Origin: Chloroflexota bacterium
GTDB taxonomy: Bacteria > Chloroflexota > Dehalococcoidia > Tepidiformales > Tepidiformaceae
Reading direction: 5' to 3'
Length of the DNA stretch: 6,696 nucleotides
NCBI GenBank assembly: GCA_021823905.1
Contig: JAKALX010000205.1
Coordinates: 1 to 6,696 of the forward strand
The translations under genes were made by a program, and so were the position numbers. A model generated the notes under the pieces. The model ran no database searches. It saw nothing but the letters and a program-made list of their open reading frames with translations, and was not told the DNA's origin. Shown here in pieces: positions 1 to 5,857 of this stretch. Position 1 is the first letter of the stretch; every line of letters starts with the position of its first letter.

Positions 1-159
1 GCGGACCTCGGCAAGGGCCGCTGCGAGGGCCTCAAGCGCTTCCAGGACGACGTCCGCGAGGTGCAGACCGGCTACGAGTGCGGCGTCGTCGTCAGCAACT
101 TCGACAAGTTCCAGGAAGGCGACATCATCGAGTTCTTCCACGAAGAGCGCACGAATTAG
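1..159 (+). CDS. infB: Translation initiation factor IF-2, C-terminal fragment
   Basis: The window opens inside this gene; 52 codons are visible before a TAG stop. The residues match the end of domain IV (C2) of bacterial IF-2, the part that binds the formyl-methionyl end of initiator tRNA: a LKRFQDDVREV stretch, then GYECGVVVSNFDKFQEGD and IIEFF near the end. In this family the Gly-Tyr-Glu-Cys-Gly motif is strongly conserved. IF-2 is a cytoplasmic GTPase that brings initiator tRNA to the 30S subunit and promotes 50S joining. Its G domain lies upstream of the window. rbfA follows after 27 bases, as in the widespread nusA-infB-rbfA-truB order, so these genes are probably co-transcribed. The identification is firm although only the tail is visible. 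Confidence 0.95.
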   Translation, partial: ADLGKGRCEGLKRFQDDVREVQTGYECGVVVSNFDKFQEGDIIEFFHEERTN

Positions 160-186
160 CCTGGCTGGTGGCCGAGAGGTATCGCG

Positions 187-564
187 ATGAGCCGGCGAAC
201 CAGCCGCGTCAACGACTTACTGCGTGAAGAGCTCAGCGCCCTCTTGCTTAGAGGGTTGAAGGATCCGCGCGTCGCCCATGGCCTGGTCACGATTACCGAG
301 GTCCAGGTCTCGCCCGATCTGCGCCACGCGATCGTCTACGTCTCGCACCTCGGCGACGAGTCAGAGCGCGACGAGGTGCTCGCGGGCCTCCAGCACTCGG
401 CCCCATACCTGCATCGTGAGCTCGTTCACCGACTCGCGCTTCGCAGCGTCCCGGAGCTCGTCTTTCGATTCGATCCCTCGATCGAACGGGGAGCACGCCT
501 GGCGGAGTTGATCCACCAGGTCAGCGACACCCACGGCGATCCCGGCCCGCCATCCAGGGCATGA
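187..564 (+). CDS. rbfA: Ribosome-binding factor A (30S maturation)
   Basis: This gene encodes 125 residues, a normal length for RbfA, which has a single KH-like domain. RbfA binds the immature 30S subunit and helps process and fold the 5' end of 16S rRNA, notably in the cold. Family landmarks are visible: the N-terminal helix with SRRTSRVNDLLREEL, the LKDPR turn at residues 24-28, the VTITEVQVSPDLRHAIVYVS strand pair, then LRSVPELVFRFDPSIERG. The last dozen residues (HGDPGPPSRA) are Pro/Gly-rich and probably disordered. The ATG is preceded by GAGAGGT at 174-180, six bases upstream, which supports this start. The TGA stop overlaps the truB start in an ATGA, so truB translation is probably coupled. 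It lies 27 bases after infB in the conserved operon order. Confidence 0.96.
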   Translation: MSRRTSRVNDLLREELSALLLRGLKDPRVAHGLVTITEVQVSPDLRHAIVYVSHLGDESERDEVLAGLQHSAPYLHRELVHRLALRSVPELVFRFDPSIERGARLAELIHQVSDTHGDPGPPSRA

Positions 565-1469
565 ACGCCGGCGTCCACGGCATCCTCCTCGTCGACAAGC
601 CGTCTGGTTGGACCAGCCACGACGTCGTGGCGAAAGCCCGCCGCCTCTGCTCGCAACGCAAGATCGGACACACCGGCACGCTTGACCCGATGGCAACCGG
701 CCTGCTCGTCCTCTGCCTCGGCGACGCCACGAGGCTCGTTGAGTACATGACCGGCCACGACAAGCGGTACGAAGGCGAGATCGTGCTCGGCGCTCGAACC
801 GACACCGACGACGCGGAAGGCACGATCGTTGAGAGCCGTGCGGTTCGCACGCTTGACGAGGCGCGGCTGCGGAAGCTCGAAGCGGAGTTCACGGGCCGTC
901 TGATGCAGCGTCCGCCCGCCTACAGCGCCGTCCAGGTGGCCGGCGAGCGCGCCTACGCGGCCGCCCGGCGCGGGAACCAGCTCGACCTCCCGCCACGCCC
1001 CGTGAGGGTGTACGATCTGCGCCTCACGCCGATCGGCGAGCACCGGCTGCGAATCGACGTTGCCTGCGGGCCGGGAACGTACGTCCGCGCCCTGGCGCGA
1101 GACATCGGCGAGGCCGCCGGTTGCGGCGCCCATCTCGGCGCGCTGCGTCGGACGCACGCCGGGGGCTTCGCGGCCGACGAAGCGATCACGCTCGACCAGC
1201 TTGCAACTGTTGCCGCCGCTGGCCGCCTCGCGGAGTTCCTCCGCGCGCCCGACGAGGGCATTATCGCGAACGCCGCCGCCATCCTCGGGCAGGCGAACGC
1301 GGGGCGGTTCCTGCACGGCGCCCGGCTCGAAACACCGCCACCCGAGCCGCCGATGGACGGTCCGATTCGAATCTACGATGACGGCGGAACGTTCCTGGGA
1401 GTGGCTGCGATCGGACCAGAAGGCGCGATCCGGGCGTTGAAGGTGTTGACTTCGGCACAAATCGCGTGA
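561..1469 (+). CDS. truB: tRNA pseudouridine(55) synthase TruB
   Basis: This 302-residue protein is of normal length for bacterial TruB, which isomerises uridine 55 in the T-loop of tRNAs to pseudouridine. Motifs in order: GILLVDKPSGWTSHD at residues 7-21; the catalytic motif HTGTLDPMATG with nucleophile Asp42; KRYEGEIVLG with the conserved Tyr70; RPPAYSAVQVAGERAY at 117-132; and CGPGTYVRALARDIG at 169-183 with the conserved Arg176. After about residue 230 comes a PUA-like C-terminal region (GRFLHGARL, then IRIYDDGGTFLGVAAI) that helps bind tRNA. The ATG sits in ATGA, overlapping the rbfA stop by four bases. There is no good separate ribosome-binding site, so coupling to rbfA is likely. All active-site landmarks are present and I see no sign of damage. 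Confidence 0.97.
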   Translation: MNAGVHGILLVDKPSGWTSHDVVAKARRLCSQRKIGHTGTLDPMATGLLVLCLGDATRLVEYMTGHDKRYEGEIVLGARTDTDDAEGTIVESRAVRTLDEARLRKLEAEFTGRLMQRPPAYSAVQVAGERAYAAARRGNQLDLPPRPVRVYDLRLTPIGEHRLRIDVACGPGTYVRALARDIGEAAGCGAHLGALRRTHAGGFAADEAITLDQLATVAAAGRLAEFLRAPDEGIIANAAAILGQANAGRFLHGARLETPPPEPPMDGPIRIYDDGGTFLGVAAIGPEGAIRALKVLTSAQIA

Positions 1470-1497
1470 TTATGTCGTGTTTAGATACAAAAACCGC

Positions 1498-1526
1498 TTG
1501 ACAGGTTCGAATAACCGAATGATCAT
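1498..1526 (+). promoter_or_regulatory. Candidate sigma-70-type promoter for the zinc-ribbon gene
   Basis: A perfect -35 box TTGACA (1498-1503) is followed after exactly 17 bases by GATCAT (1521-1526), four of six matches to TATAAT. The surrounding DNA is clearly AT-richer than the coding regions. The predicted start of transcription near 1533 would give a leader of about 90 bases. The spacer holds a short inverted repeat, GGTT-CGAAT-AACC (1504-1516), which could be an operator or chance. A second possible pair lies upstream, overlapping the end of truB: TTGACT (1446-1451), 16 bases, GATTAT (1468-1473). These are pattern matches only. Confidence 0.6.
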
Positions 1527-1532
1527 GCCTCA

Positions 1533-1624
1533 GAAGCCGTTACTTGGCTGCGAAACCGCATAAGCAGCCTCGCAGTTCTTGGCCCGGCATCCGCCAACAG
1601 GCGGAAACAAAGGAGGAACCATTC
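1533..1624 (+). promoter_or_regulatory. Structured 5' leader with two hairpins upstream of the zinc-ribbon gene
   Basis: Two perfect stems lie in the predicted leader. The first is GGCTGC (1546-1551) with GCAGCC (1564-1569), six base pairs around a 12-base loop. The second is TCCGCC (1590-1595) with GGCGGA (1600-1605), six base pairs around an AACA tetraloop, ending five bases before the ribosome-binding site. A competing pairing, TTGGC (1579-1583) with GCCAA (1593-1597), would exclude the second stem. Neither hairpin is followed by a T run, so they do not look like terminators. The pairings are read directly; any regulatory role is inference, and I recognise no known riboswitch class. Confidence 0.4.
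1611..1616 (+). promoter_or_regulatory. Ribosome-binding site AGGAGG deciding the GTG start at 1625
   Basis: This is a perfect six-base Shine-Dalgarno sequence, eight bases before GTG at 1625. It is the strongest ribosome-binding site in the window and rules in favour of the short 46-residue reading over an upstream in-frame TTG at 1544. Confidence 0.9.
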
Positions 1625-1765
1625 GTGGAAGCATATTGCCTGAAGTGCCGCGTGAAGCGGGAGATGTCAAACGCGACGCCCATCACGATGAAGAACGGCA
1701 AACCCGCCACCGAGGGCAAGTGCCCGACGTGCGGCACGAAGATGTTCAAAATCGGCAAGGCCTGA
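1625..1765 (+). CDS. Small two-CxxC zinc-ribbon protein, DUF5679-type
   Basis: This gene encodes 46 residues starting at GTG, with AGGAGG eight bases upstream. Two CxxC knuckles are visible, CLKC at residues 5-8 and CPTC at 33-36, which would bind one zinc ion in a zinc-ribbon fold. Between them lies a basic, hydrophilic stretch (VKREMSNATPITMKNGKPAT) and after them GTKMFKIGKA. The MEAYCxKC start and the CGTKMF end resemble the small uncharacterised proteins grouped as DUF5679, as I recall that family. An in-frame TTG at 1544 would add 27 residues, but that extension has no good ribosome-binding site and covers the leader hairpins. It has its own candidate promoter, so it need not belong to the truB operon. 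Function is unknown; binding to nucleic acid or the ribosome is possible for such a basic ribbon but is only a guess. Confidence 0.88.
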   Translation: MEAYCLKCRVKREMSNATPITMKNGKPATEGKCPTCGTKMFKIGKA

Positions 1766-1793
1766 TCCGCTCAGGCAGGCCAACAACAGTGAC

Positions 1794-1820
1794 AAGGGCG
1801 TGAGCATTCGCGCCCTTTCG
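1794..1820. terminator. Hairpin between convergent genes, probable bidirectional terminator
   Basis: AAGGGCG (1794-1800) pairs perfectly with CGCCCTT (1811-1817). The stem extends inward by a T-G wobble and two further pairs to a four-base loop (1804-1807), about ten pairs in all. It sits 28 bases after the zinc-ribbon stop and just beyond the end of hisN on the other strand. T runs are short on both sides (CCCTTTCGCTT on plus, CCCTTGTC then TGTTGTT on minus), so it may be a weak intrinsic terminator or need help from Rho. Confidence 0.6.
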
Positions 1821-1828
1821 CTTGTCCG

Positions 1829-2596
1829 CTAATCGAGCGCGAGCAACCCCAGCAGCTCTTCGTGAACCAGCCCGTTGCTCGCCACGACGCTGTCACCCAC
1901 ACCGTCACGCCCCTCCCAGGTGCTCATCCGCCCGCCAGCCTCGGTGATCACGGGGTAGAGCGCGGCTGCATCCCAGATGCTCATCTCCGGGTCCAGCATC
2001 GCCTCTGCGCGTCCAGTAGCGACCATCAGGTAGCCGTAGCAGTCGCCCCAGCCCCGCAGCAGGCCAGAGCGCTCCGTCAGCGCGGCGAACGCCTTCGGGT
2101 GGCGGGCAAACACGCGTGAGGCGCTGGTCATCGAAACCGTCGCCTCCGCGACGCTCCGGACGCCCGAGACGTGCGCCCGTTGCCCGTCCCGCCAGGCGCC
2201 CTCGCCGGTCGCGGCGGAAACCGTCTCGGACGCGGCGTGGCAGGCGATGACCCCGACAACCGGCGCGCCGTCCCGTTCGAGCGCGATGAGCGTCCCGAAG
2301 AGTGGCACGTGATGGATGAAGGATTTCGTCCCGTCGATCGGGTCGAGAATCCAGCGGTGACGGCCGTCGCCAGGGATCTCGCCAAACTCTTCGCCGAGGA
2401 TCCCATGCGACGGGCACTCGCGCTGAAGGAACCCGCGGATCGTTTCCTCGGCCCGTCGGTCCGCTATGGTCACCGGCGTCCTGTCAGCCTTGAGCTCCAC
2501 GCTGAGCGTTGAACGGTAGAGCGGCATGATCACTTCGCCGGCGATCCGGGCCGCCTCGCGGGCCAATTCGAGGTAGCCGCGAAGATCGTCTGCCAT
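1829..2596 (-). CDS. hisN: IMPase-family phosphatase, probable histidinol-phosphatase
   Basis: This 255-residue protein is typical in length for the Mg-dependent inositol-monophosphatase fold. Metal-site motifs are intact: GEEFG at residues 68-72, WILDPIDGTKSFI at 82-94 with Asp85 and Asp88, and IWDAAALYPVITEAGG at 207-222 with Asp209. The GTKSFIHHVPLFGTLIAL and GDCYGYLMVATGRAEAMLDP stretches resemble the HisN-type histidinol-phosphatase branch, which removes phosphate from L-histidinol phosphate in histidine synthesis. General inositol phosphatase activity remains possible, since substrate cannot be read from these motifs. There is no ribosome-binding site before the ATG; instead the start overlaps the stop of the reductase gene (TGATG), which implies translational coupling. 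No other his gene is in the window. The gene ends 32 bases from the convergent zinc-ribbon gene's terminator hairpin on that side. Confidence 0.85.
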   Translation of the reverse strand: MADDLRGYLELAREAARIAGEVIMPLYRSTLSVELKADRTPVTIADRRAEETIRGFLQRECPSHGILGEEFGEIPGDGRHRWILDPIDGTKSFIHHVPLFGTLIALERDGAPVVGVIACHAASETVSAATGEGAWRDGQRAHVSGVRSVAEATVSMTSASRVFARHPKAFAALTERSGLLRGWGDCYGYLMVATGRAEAMLDPEMSIWDAAALYPVITEAGGRMSTWEGRDGVGDSVVASNGLVHEELLGLLALD

Positions 2597-3588
2597 CAGC
2601 GCGCCGCGTCGCCGCGCCGGTACTTCGCCGTGAGTGTGTCCAGGTGCGCCTTCAACTCGGGCGTCATCGGCGTGTCGGCGGCCTTCAGAGAGTCTTCTAG
2701 TTGCTCTGGCCGGCTCGCTCCGATGATGGGCGCCGTGATGACCGGGTTCGCAAGCACCCAGGCGACCGCCATCTGCGCCAGCGACATGCCCGCGTCTGCC
2801 GCAACCGGGCGAAGCTGCTCGACGGTTTCGAACATCTCGTCGTGCCAGTAGCGGTCCTGGTAGCGGCCGGCGGCGGTGCCGAGGGTGAAGCGCGATCCCT
2901 CCTCCGGGCCCGCCTGCGGGTTGTGCTTGCCGCTCAGCAGCCCACCGGCGATCGGGTTGTAGGGGATCACGCCGACGCCCTCTTCCGCGCAGAGCGGAAA
3001 GAGCTCCCGCTCGAACTCGCGGAAGAGCAGGTTGTAGCGCGGCTGGACCGAATCAAAGCGTACGATTCCCAGCGCCTCGCTCCGGCCAATGGCGCGCGCG
3101 ACCTGGTAGGCGACGAAATTCGAGCAGCCCACGTAGCGCACCTTGCCGGCGCGCACCACGTCTTCGAGGGCGCGCAGCGTCTCGTCGATCGGCGTCTCGG
3201 GATCCGGTCCGTGCAGCTGGTAGAGGTCGACGTAGTCGGTACCCAGCCGGCGCAGGGATGCGTCGATCGCGTCGAGGATGTGCTTGCGCGAGTTGCCCTG
3301 GTCCCAGCGCGCGGGGCCACTGCGCCCGAAGCACTTCGTTGCGAGGATGAACCGGTCGCGCCGGCCCTTGAGCCAGCGGCCGACGATCTCCTCGGTTCGG
3401 CCAACAGTTTCGCCGGTCCCACCGAGCGGGTAGACGTCGGCGGTGTCGAAGAAGGTGATGCCCCCATCAGCGGCGCGGTCCATGATTGCGACCGAGGTCT
3501 TCTCGTCGCACTGGAGGCCGAACGTCATGGTGCCAAGGCAGAGTCGGGAAACCTGGAGGCCGGTACGGCCCAGGCGCGTGTGCTTCAA
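2596..3588 (-). CDS. Aldo/keto reductase
   Basis: This gene encodes 330 residues when started at TTG 3588. That start gives the standard family N-terminus (MKHTRLGRTGLQVSRLCLGT), with GGAG seven bases upstream. The open frame extends 45 codons further to 3723, but that part overlaps the aminotransferase gene and does not look like the family. The catalytic tetrad is complete: Asp48 and Tyr53 in FFDTADVY, Lys85 in ILATK, and His126 in DLYQLHGPDP. KVRYVGCSNF at 149-158 and PIIGASRPEQLEDSL at 287-301 (NADPH phosphate binding) are also typical. These cytoplasmic TIM-barrel enzymes reduce aldehydes or ketones with NADPH; the sequence most resembles the large group with uncharacterised substrates related to YajO/YhdN-type reductases. 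The stop overlaps the hisN start by one base, so the two are probably made together. Confidence 0.93.
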   Translation of the reverse strand: MKHTRLGRTGLQVSRLCLGTMTFGLQCDEKTSVAIMDRAADGGITFFDTADVYPLGGTGETVGRTEEIVGRWLKGRRDRFILATKCFGRSGPARWDQGNSRKHILDAIDASLRRLGTDYVDLYQLHGPDPETPIDETLRALEDVVRAGKVRYVGCSNFVAYQVARAIGRSEALGIVRFDSVQPRYNLLFREFERELFPLCAEEGVGVIPYNPIAGGLLSGKHNPQAGPEEGSRFTLGTAAGRYQDRYWHDEMFETVEQLRPVAADAGMSLAQMAVAWVLANPVITAPIIGASRPEQLEDSLKAADTPMTPELKAHLDTLTAKYRRGDAAR

Positions 3589-3595
3589 CGTGCTA

Positions 3596-3621
3596 CTCCG
3601 GTCTGGTGTGCCTCGATTATA
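3596..3621 (-). promoter_or_regulatory. Promoter -10 box and ribosome-binding site of the reductase gene
   Basis: On the minus strand a perfect TATAAT (3621-3616) lies 27 bases before the TTG start. GGAG (3599-3596) lies seven bases before it. The best -35-like hexamer, CTGACG (3647-3642), overlaps the end of the aminotransferase gene, but its 20-base spacer is too long, so the promoter is incomplete as read. It would allow the reductase-hisN pair to be transcribed apart from the aminotransferase. Confidence 0.5.
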
Positions 3622-3643
3622 GGCGGCTCGCGTCAGCGGGTCG

Positions 3644-4981
3644 TCAGAGAGCGCCCTCGGACCGCAGGGCCTGCAACGCGCGGCCCCAGGCCTCGACCGT
3701 CTGATCGATGTCGTTGGCGGCATGGACCGAGCTTGTCATCCCGCCGGCGCCGAAGAGGTGCACGCCGCCGTTCGCCATCGCCAGGTGCAGCAGCCGGTCA
3801 GTCTCAGGCGCGTTGCCTTCGGCCAGGTAGTCCCAGGGAAGGTCGTGCGGATCGTAATCCGCGGGCTCGGGCGAGAACGAGCCGCCCAACCGGATCCGGA
3901 ACTCGCTCGCCTGGCCGTAGACGACACCGGGGATGCCGAGTCGGCAGAGCGCGGCGTTCATACCGGCCCGGAGTTGCCGCGCCGCTTCGATCGCCCGCTG
4001 CTGGTGGACGCCGCTGGCGATCTTGCGCAGGCAGGCGACGCCGGCGGCAGCCGAGAGCGGGTTCGCGTTGAACGTCCCCGGGTGGCCGACCTTGTTCGCC
4101 TTCTGGCCGGGCTGGGGGAATTCGAGCCGCTCCATGATCTCGCGCCGCCCCGCGACGGCCCCGCCCGGGAATCCGCCGGCGAGGATCTTCGCGAGCGTCG
4201 TCAGGTCCGGCCGCACGCCCTCGACCTCCTGGACGCCGCCTGGCGCCCAGCGGAAGCCAGTCACGACTTCGTCCATGATGAAGACGATCTCCCGTTCGCG
4301 CGTGAACACCTCGAGCTCCTGGAGAAATCCGCGCGGCACGGGCAGCGTTCCCGAGGATGCGCCCGCCGACTCGACGATGATCGCGCCGACATCGCCCCGC
4401 TCCTCCACGGCTTGCCGCACCGCGTTCATGTCGAGGGGTACGACCGCAACGCTCTCCAGCGTGGACCGCGGCACACCCGCGGGAATCGCGCCGGCATACT
4501 TCGAGCTCGCGGCCACGTAGTCGTGCCAGCCGTGGAAGTGGCGGTCGAACTTGATCAGGCCGGGGCGTCCGGTGTGGGCTCGCGCCAGCCGGAGCGCCAT
4601 GAGTGTCGCCTCCGTGCCCGAGCTTGTGAAGCGCACAACTTCCGCCGAAGGCACGAGCCGGACGACCTCTTCCGCCCATTCGATCTCTTTCTCCTGGCTC
4701 GCCCCGTAATGCGTCCCCTTCGCGAGTTGCGCCTGGGCGGCCTCGGTGACGACGGGGTAGTTGTGGCCGAGCAGGAGGGCGCCGTGACCCATCACGTAGT
4801 CGACATATTCGAGTCCATCGACGTCCCACTTCCGCGATCCATCGGCGTGGTCGGCATAGATCGGGAAGGGGCGCATGAACCGGCTGTCGTGCGTCACGCC
4901 GCTGGGCAGCACCTGCCCGGCGCGCTTGTAGAGCCGCTCGGAACCCGGATGCGCCGCGACGTAGTCGTGCTCGATGCTCAT
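3644..4981 (-). CDS. Class III PLP-dependent aminotransferase, glutamate-1-semialdehyde aminomutase-like
   Basis: This 445-residue protein has the fold-type I PLP enzyme layout. Landmarks: a GSA-aminomutase-like N-terminus (ERLYKRAGQVLPSGV, 15-29); WDVDGLEYVDYVMGHGALLLGH at 52-73 (substrate entry and dimer contact); SSGTEAT at 120-126 binding the PLP phosphate; FHGWHD at 149-154 near the ring; MDEVVTGFR at 236-244 with Asp237 pairing to the pyridine nitrogen; and TTLAKILAGGFPGG at 261-274 with Lys265 as the likely Schiff-base lysine. It is slightly longer than typical HemL. HPGTFNANPL replaces the usual HemL Gly-Thr-Leu-Ser-Gly-Asn-Pro-Leu, and no heme gene is nearby, so I do not call it hemL. 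It could be a transaminase or aminomutase on another amino compound. AAGGGTGA stands four bases before the ATG. It reads away from the methyltransferase gene across a 141-base gap. Confidence 0.9.
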   Translation of the reverse strand: MSIEHDYVAAHPGSERLYKRAGQVLPSGVTHDSRFMRPFPIYADHADGSRKWDVDGLEYVDYVMGHGALLLGHNYPVVTEAAQAQLAKGTHYGASQEKEIEWAEEVVRLVPSAEVVRFTSSGTEATLMALRLARAHTGRPGLIKFDRHFHGWHDYVAASSKYAGAIPAGVPRSTLESVAVVPLDMNAVRQAVEERGDVGAIIVESAGASSGTLPVPRGFLQELEVFTREREIVFIMDEVVTGFRWAPGGVQEVEGVRPDLTTLAKILAGGFPGGAVAGRREIMERLEFPQPGQKANKVGHPGTFNANPLSAAAGVACLRKIASGVHQQRAIEAARQLRAGMNAALCRLGIPGVVYGQASEFRIRLGGSFSPEPADYDPHDLPWDYLAEGNAPETDRLLHLAMANGGVHLFGAGGMTSSVHAANDIDQTVEAWGRALQALRSEGAL

Positions 4982-5010
4982 GCGCTCACCCTTCCCTTGC
5001 CGATGTCCCG

Positions 5011-5016
5011 ATAATA
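5011..5016 (-). promoter_or_regulatory. Possible -10 box for the aminotransferase gene
   Basis: On the minus strand TATTAT (5016-5011) has five of six matches to TATAAT and lies 29 bases before the ATG. I find no convincing -35 box at the expected distance, so this is only a weak promoter candidate within the divergent gap 4982-5122. Confidence 0.35.
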
Positions 5017-5081
5017 GAGCCTGGGGCCGAAAGGAACCCAGGCGATAGCTTTCCCGGTGGTCCAGGGCTGGCTAGAGTGAA

Positions 5082-5107
5082 TTGCGTTACCGCGTGAGCG
5101 GACGCGA
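5082..5107 (+). promoter_or_regulatory. Hairpin with GTGA tetraloop just upstream of the methyltransferase gene
   Basis: CCGC (5090-5093) pairs with GCGG (5098-5101) around GTGA, a GNRA-type loop. After a two-base bulge (TA, 5088-5089), GCGT (5084-5087) pairs with ACGC (5102-5105), and two weaker pairs extend the stem to about ten pairs. It ends 15 bases before the ATG and covers part of the only GAGG (5106-5109) there, so it could limit ribosome access. The pairing is seen; the role is inference. Confidence 0.4.
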
Positions 5108-5122
5108 GGCACGCGGCGAATC

Positions 5123-5857
5123 ATGACCACGCAAACAATCCTCGATCCGGGCAACTTGCTGATGGTCCAGGAGCGCGAGCGCTTCCTGGCCAGGCTCTTC
5201 CGACGCCATGGCTATGACACCCTCGCCGGCGTGCGCGGCTTTGAGGCGGGATGCTCCGCCGCGCACAACCTGCTCACGTTCGTCCAATGGGGTGCATCGG
5301 CGCAGAACCTGGCCGGCATCGACGTCGATCCCTCGGCCACGGCCTATGTCCAAGAGCACGCTCCCGGCTTCCGGATCCACACCGGCAGCGCTGAAGCGAT
5401 CCCCGAACCCGATGAGTCGTTCGACCTCAGCATCGCTTTCACGCTCTTCAGCAGCGTCCCTGACGAGGACGTGTCTCGCAGCATCGCCCACGAGCTGTTC
5501 CGGATCACCCGCCCGGGCGGGTTGATCGTCGTCTACGACATGAGACGGAGGAATCCGGCCAACAGCAAAGTCCACGCTGTCCTGGCAGACGACATCCGCC
5601 GCTGGTTCCCAAAGTGCCCGCTGCGCGTGACCTCGCTGACACTCGCGCCACCGATCGCCCGACTGCTCGGCCGGTACGTTCCGTGGCTCTACGGCCCGCT
5701 TGCGGCTGTGCCGTTCCTGCGAACACACGCGATGTACGTGCTTCGCCGGCCGGCGCTGCCGTTCTACCGAGACGAGCCAGAGGCGCCCGTTGCCACCAAC
5801 GCCGGCGAACCCCACAGCGGCGCCGACCGTCAGTCTGACGCGCACCACGAAGCGTAG
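5123..5857 (+). CDS. Class I SAM-dependent methyltransferase (Methyltransf_11-like)
   Basis: This gene encodes 244 residues. The methyltransferase core spans roughly residues 35-140: a motif I region GFEAGCSAAHNLL (39-51), GIDVDP at 65-70 where Asp67 would hold the SAM ribose, GSAEAIPEPDESFDLS at 88-103, and RITRPGGLIVVYDMR at 127-141. The N-terminal LDPGNLLMVQERER and the late LTLAPPIARLL and PFLRTHAMYVLRRP stretches recur in a group of methyltransferases often found near glycan or surface-polymer genes, as I recall; no such genes are visible here. Motif I is degenerate: the expected Gly-Cys-Gly-x-Gly loop reads GCSAAH, which may weaken SAM binding. The last 28 residues are hydrophilic and probably disordered. 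The ribosome-binding site is weak (GAGG 13 bases upstream), but no other standard start lies between ATG 5123 and the upstream in-frame stop at 5078. Substrate unknown. Confidence 0.85.
   Translation: MTTQTILDPGNLLMVQERERFLARLFRRHGYDTLAGVRGFEAGCSAAHNLLTFVQWGASAQNLAGIDVDPSATAYVQEHAPGFRIHTGSAEAIPEPDESFDLSIAFTLFSSVPDEDVSRSIAHELFRITRPGGLIVVYDMRRRNPANSKVHAVLADDIRRWFPKCPLRVTSLTLAPPIARLLGRYVPWLYGPLAAVPFLRTHAMYVLRRPALPFYRDEPEAPVATNAGEPHSGADRQSDAHHEA

Noticed and set aside
426..1460. Long minus-strand open frame (344 codons) opposite rbfA and truB
   Set aside because: It lies entirely antisense to two well-identified genes, its translation is Arg/Gly/Ala-rich with no recognisable domain, and such frames are expected in GC-rich DNA.
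1457..1475. Possible terminator hairpin at the end of truB (ACAAATC with GATTATGT)
   Set aside because: The stem is AT-rich, short and bulged, overlaps the stop codon and lacks a proper T run, so it is unlikely to end transcription.
1504..1520. GGTTCGAAT resembling a tRNA T-loop
   Set aside because: The flanking bases do not form a T-stem and no acceptor, D or anticodon arm can be built around it; it fits better as the spacer of the candidate promoter.
1544..1624. N-terminal extension of the zinc-ribbon protein from TTG 1544
   Set aside because: It has no good ribosome-binding site, does not match the family start, and covers the leader hairpins; GTG 1625 has a perfect site at ideal spacing.
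2701..5014. Two long plus-strand open frames (2701-4071 and 3722-5014) opposite the reductase and aminotransferase
   Set aside because: The opposite strand carries complete catalytic motifs in every case, while these frames show only low-complexity, charged sequence caused by third-position GC bias.
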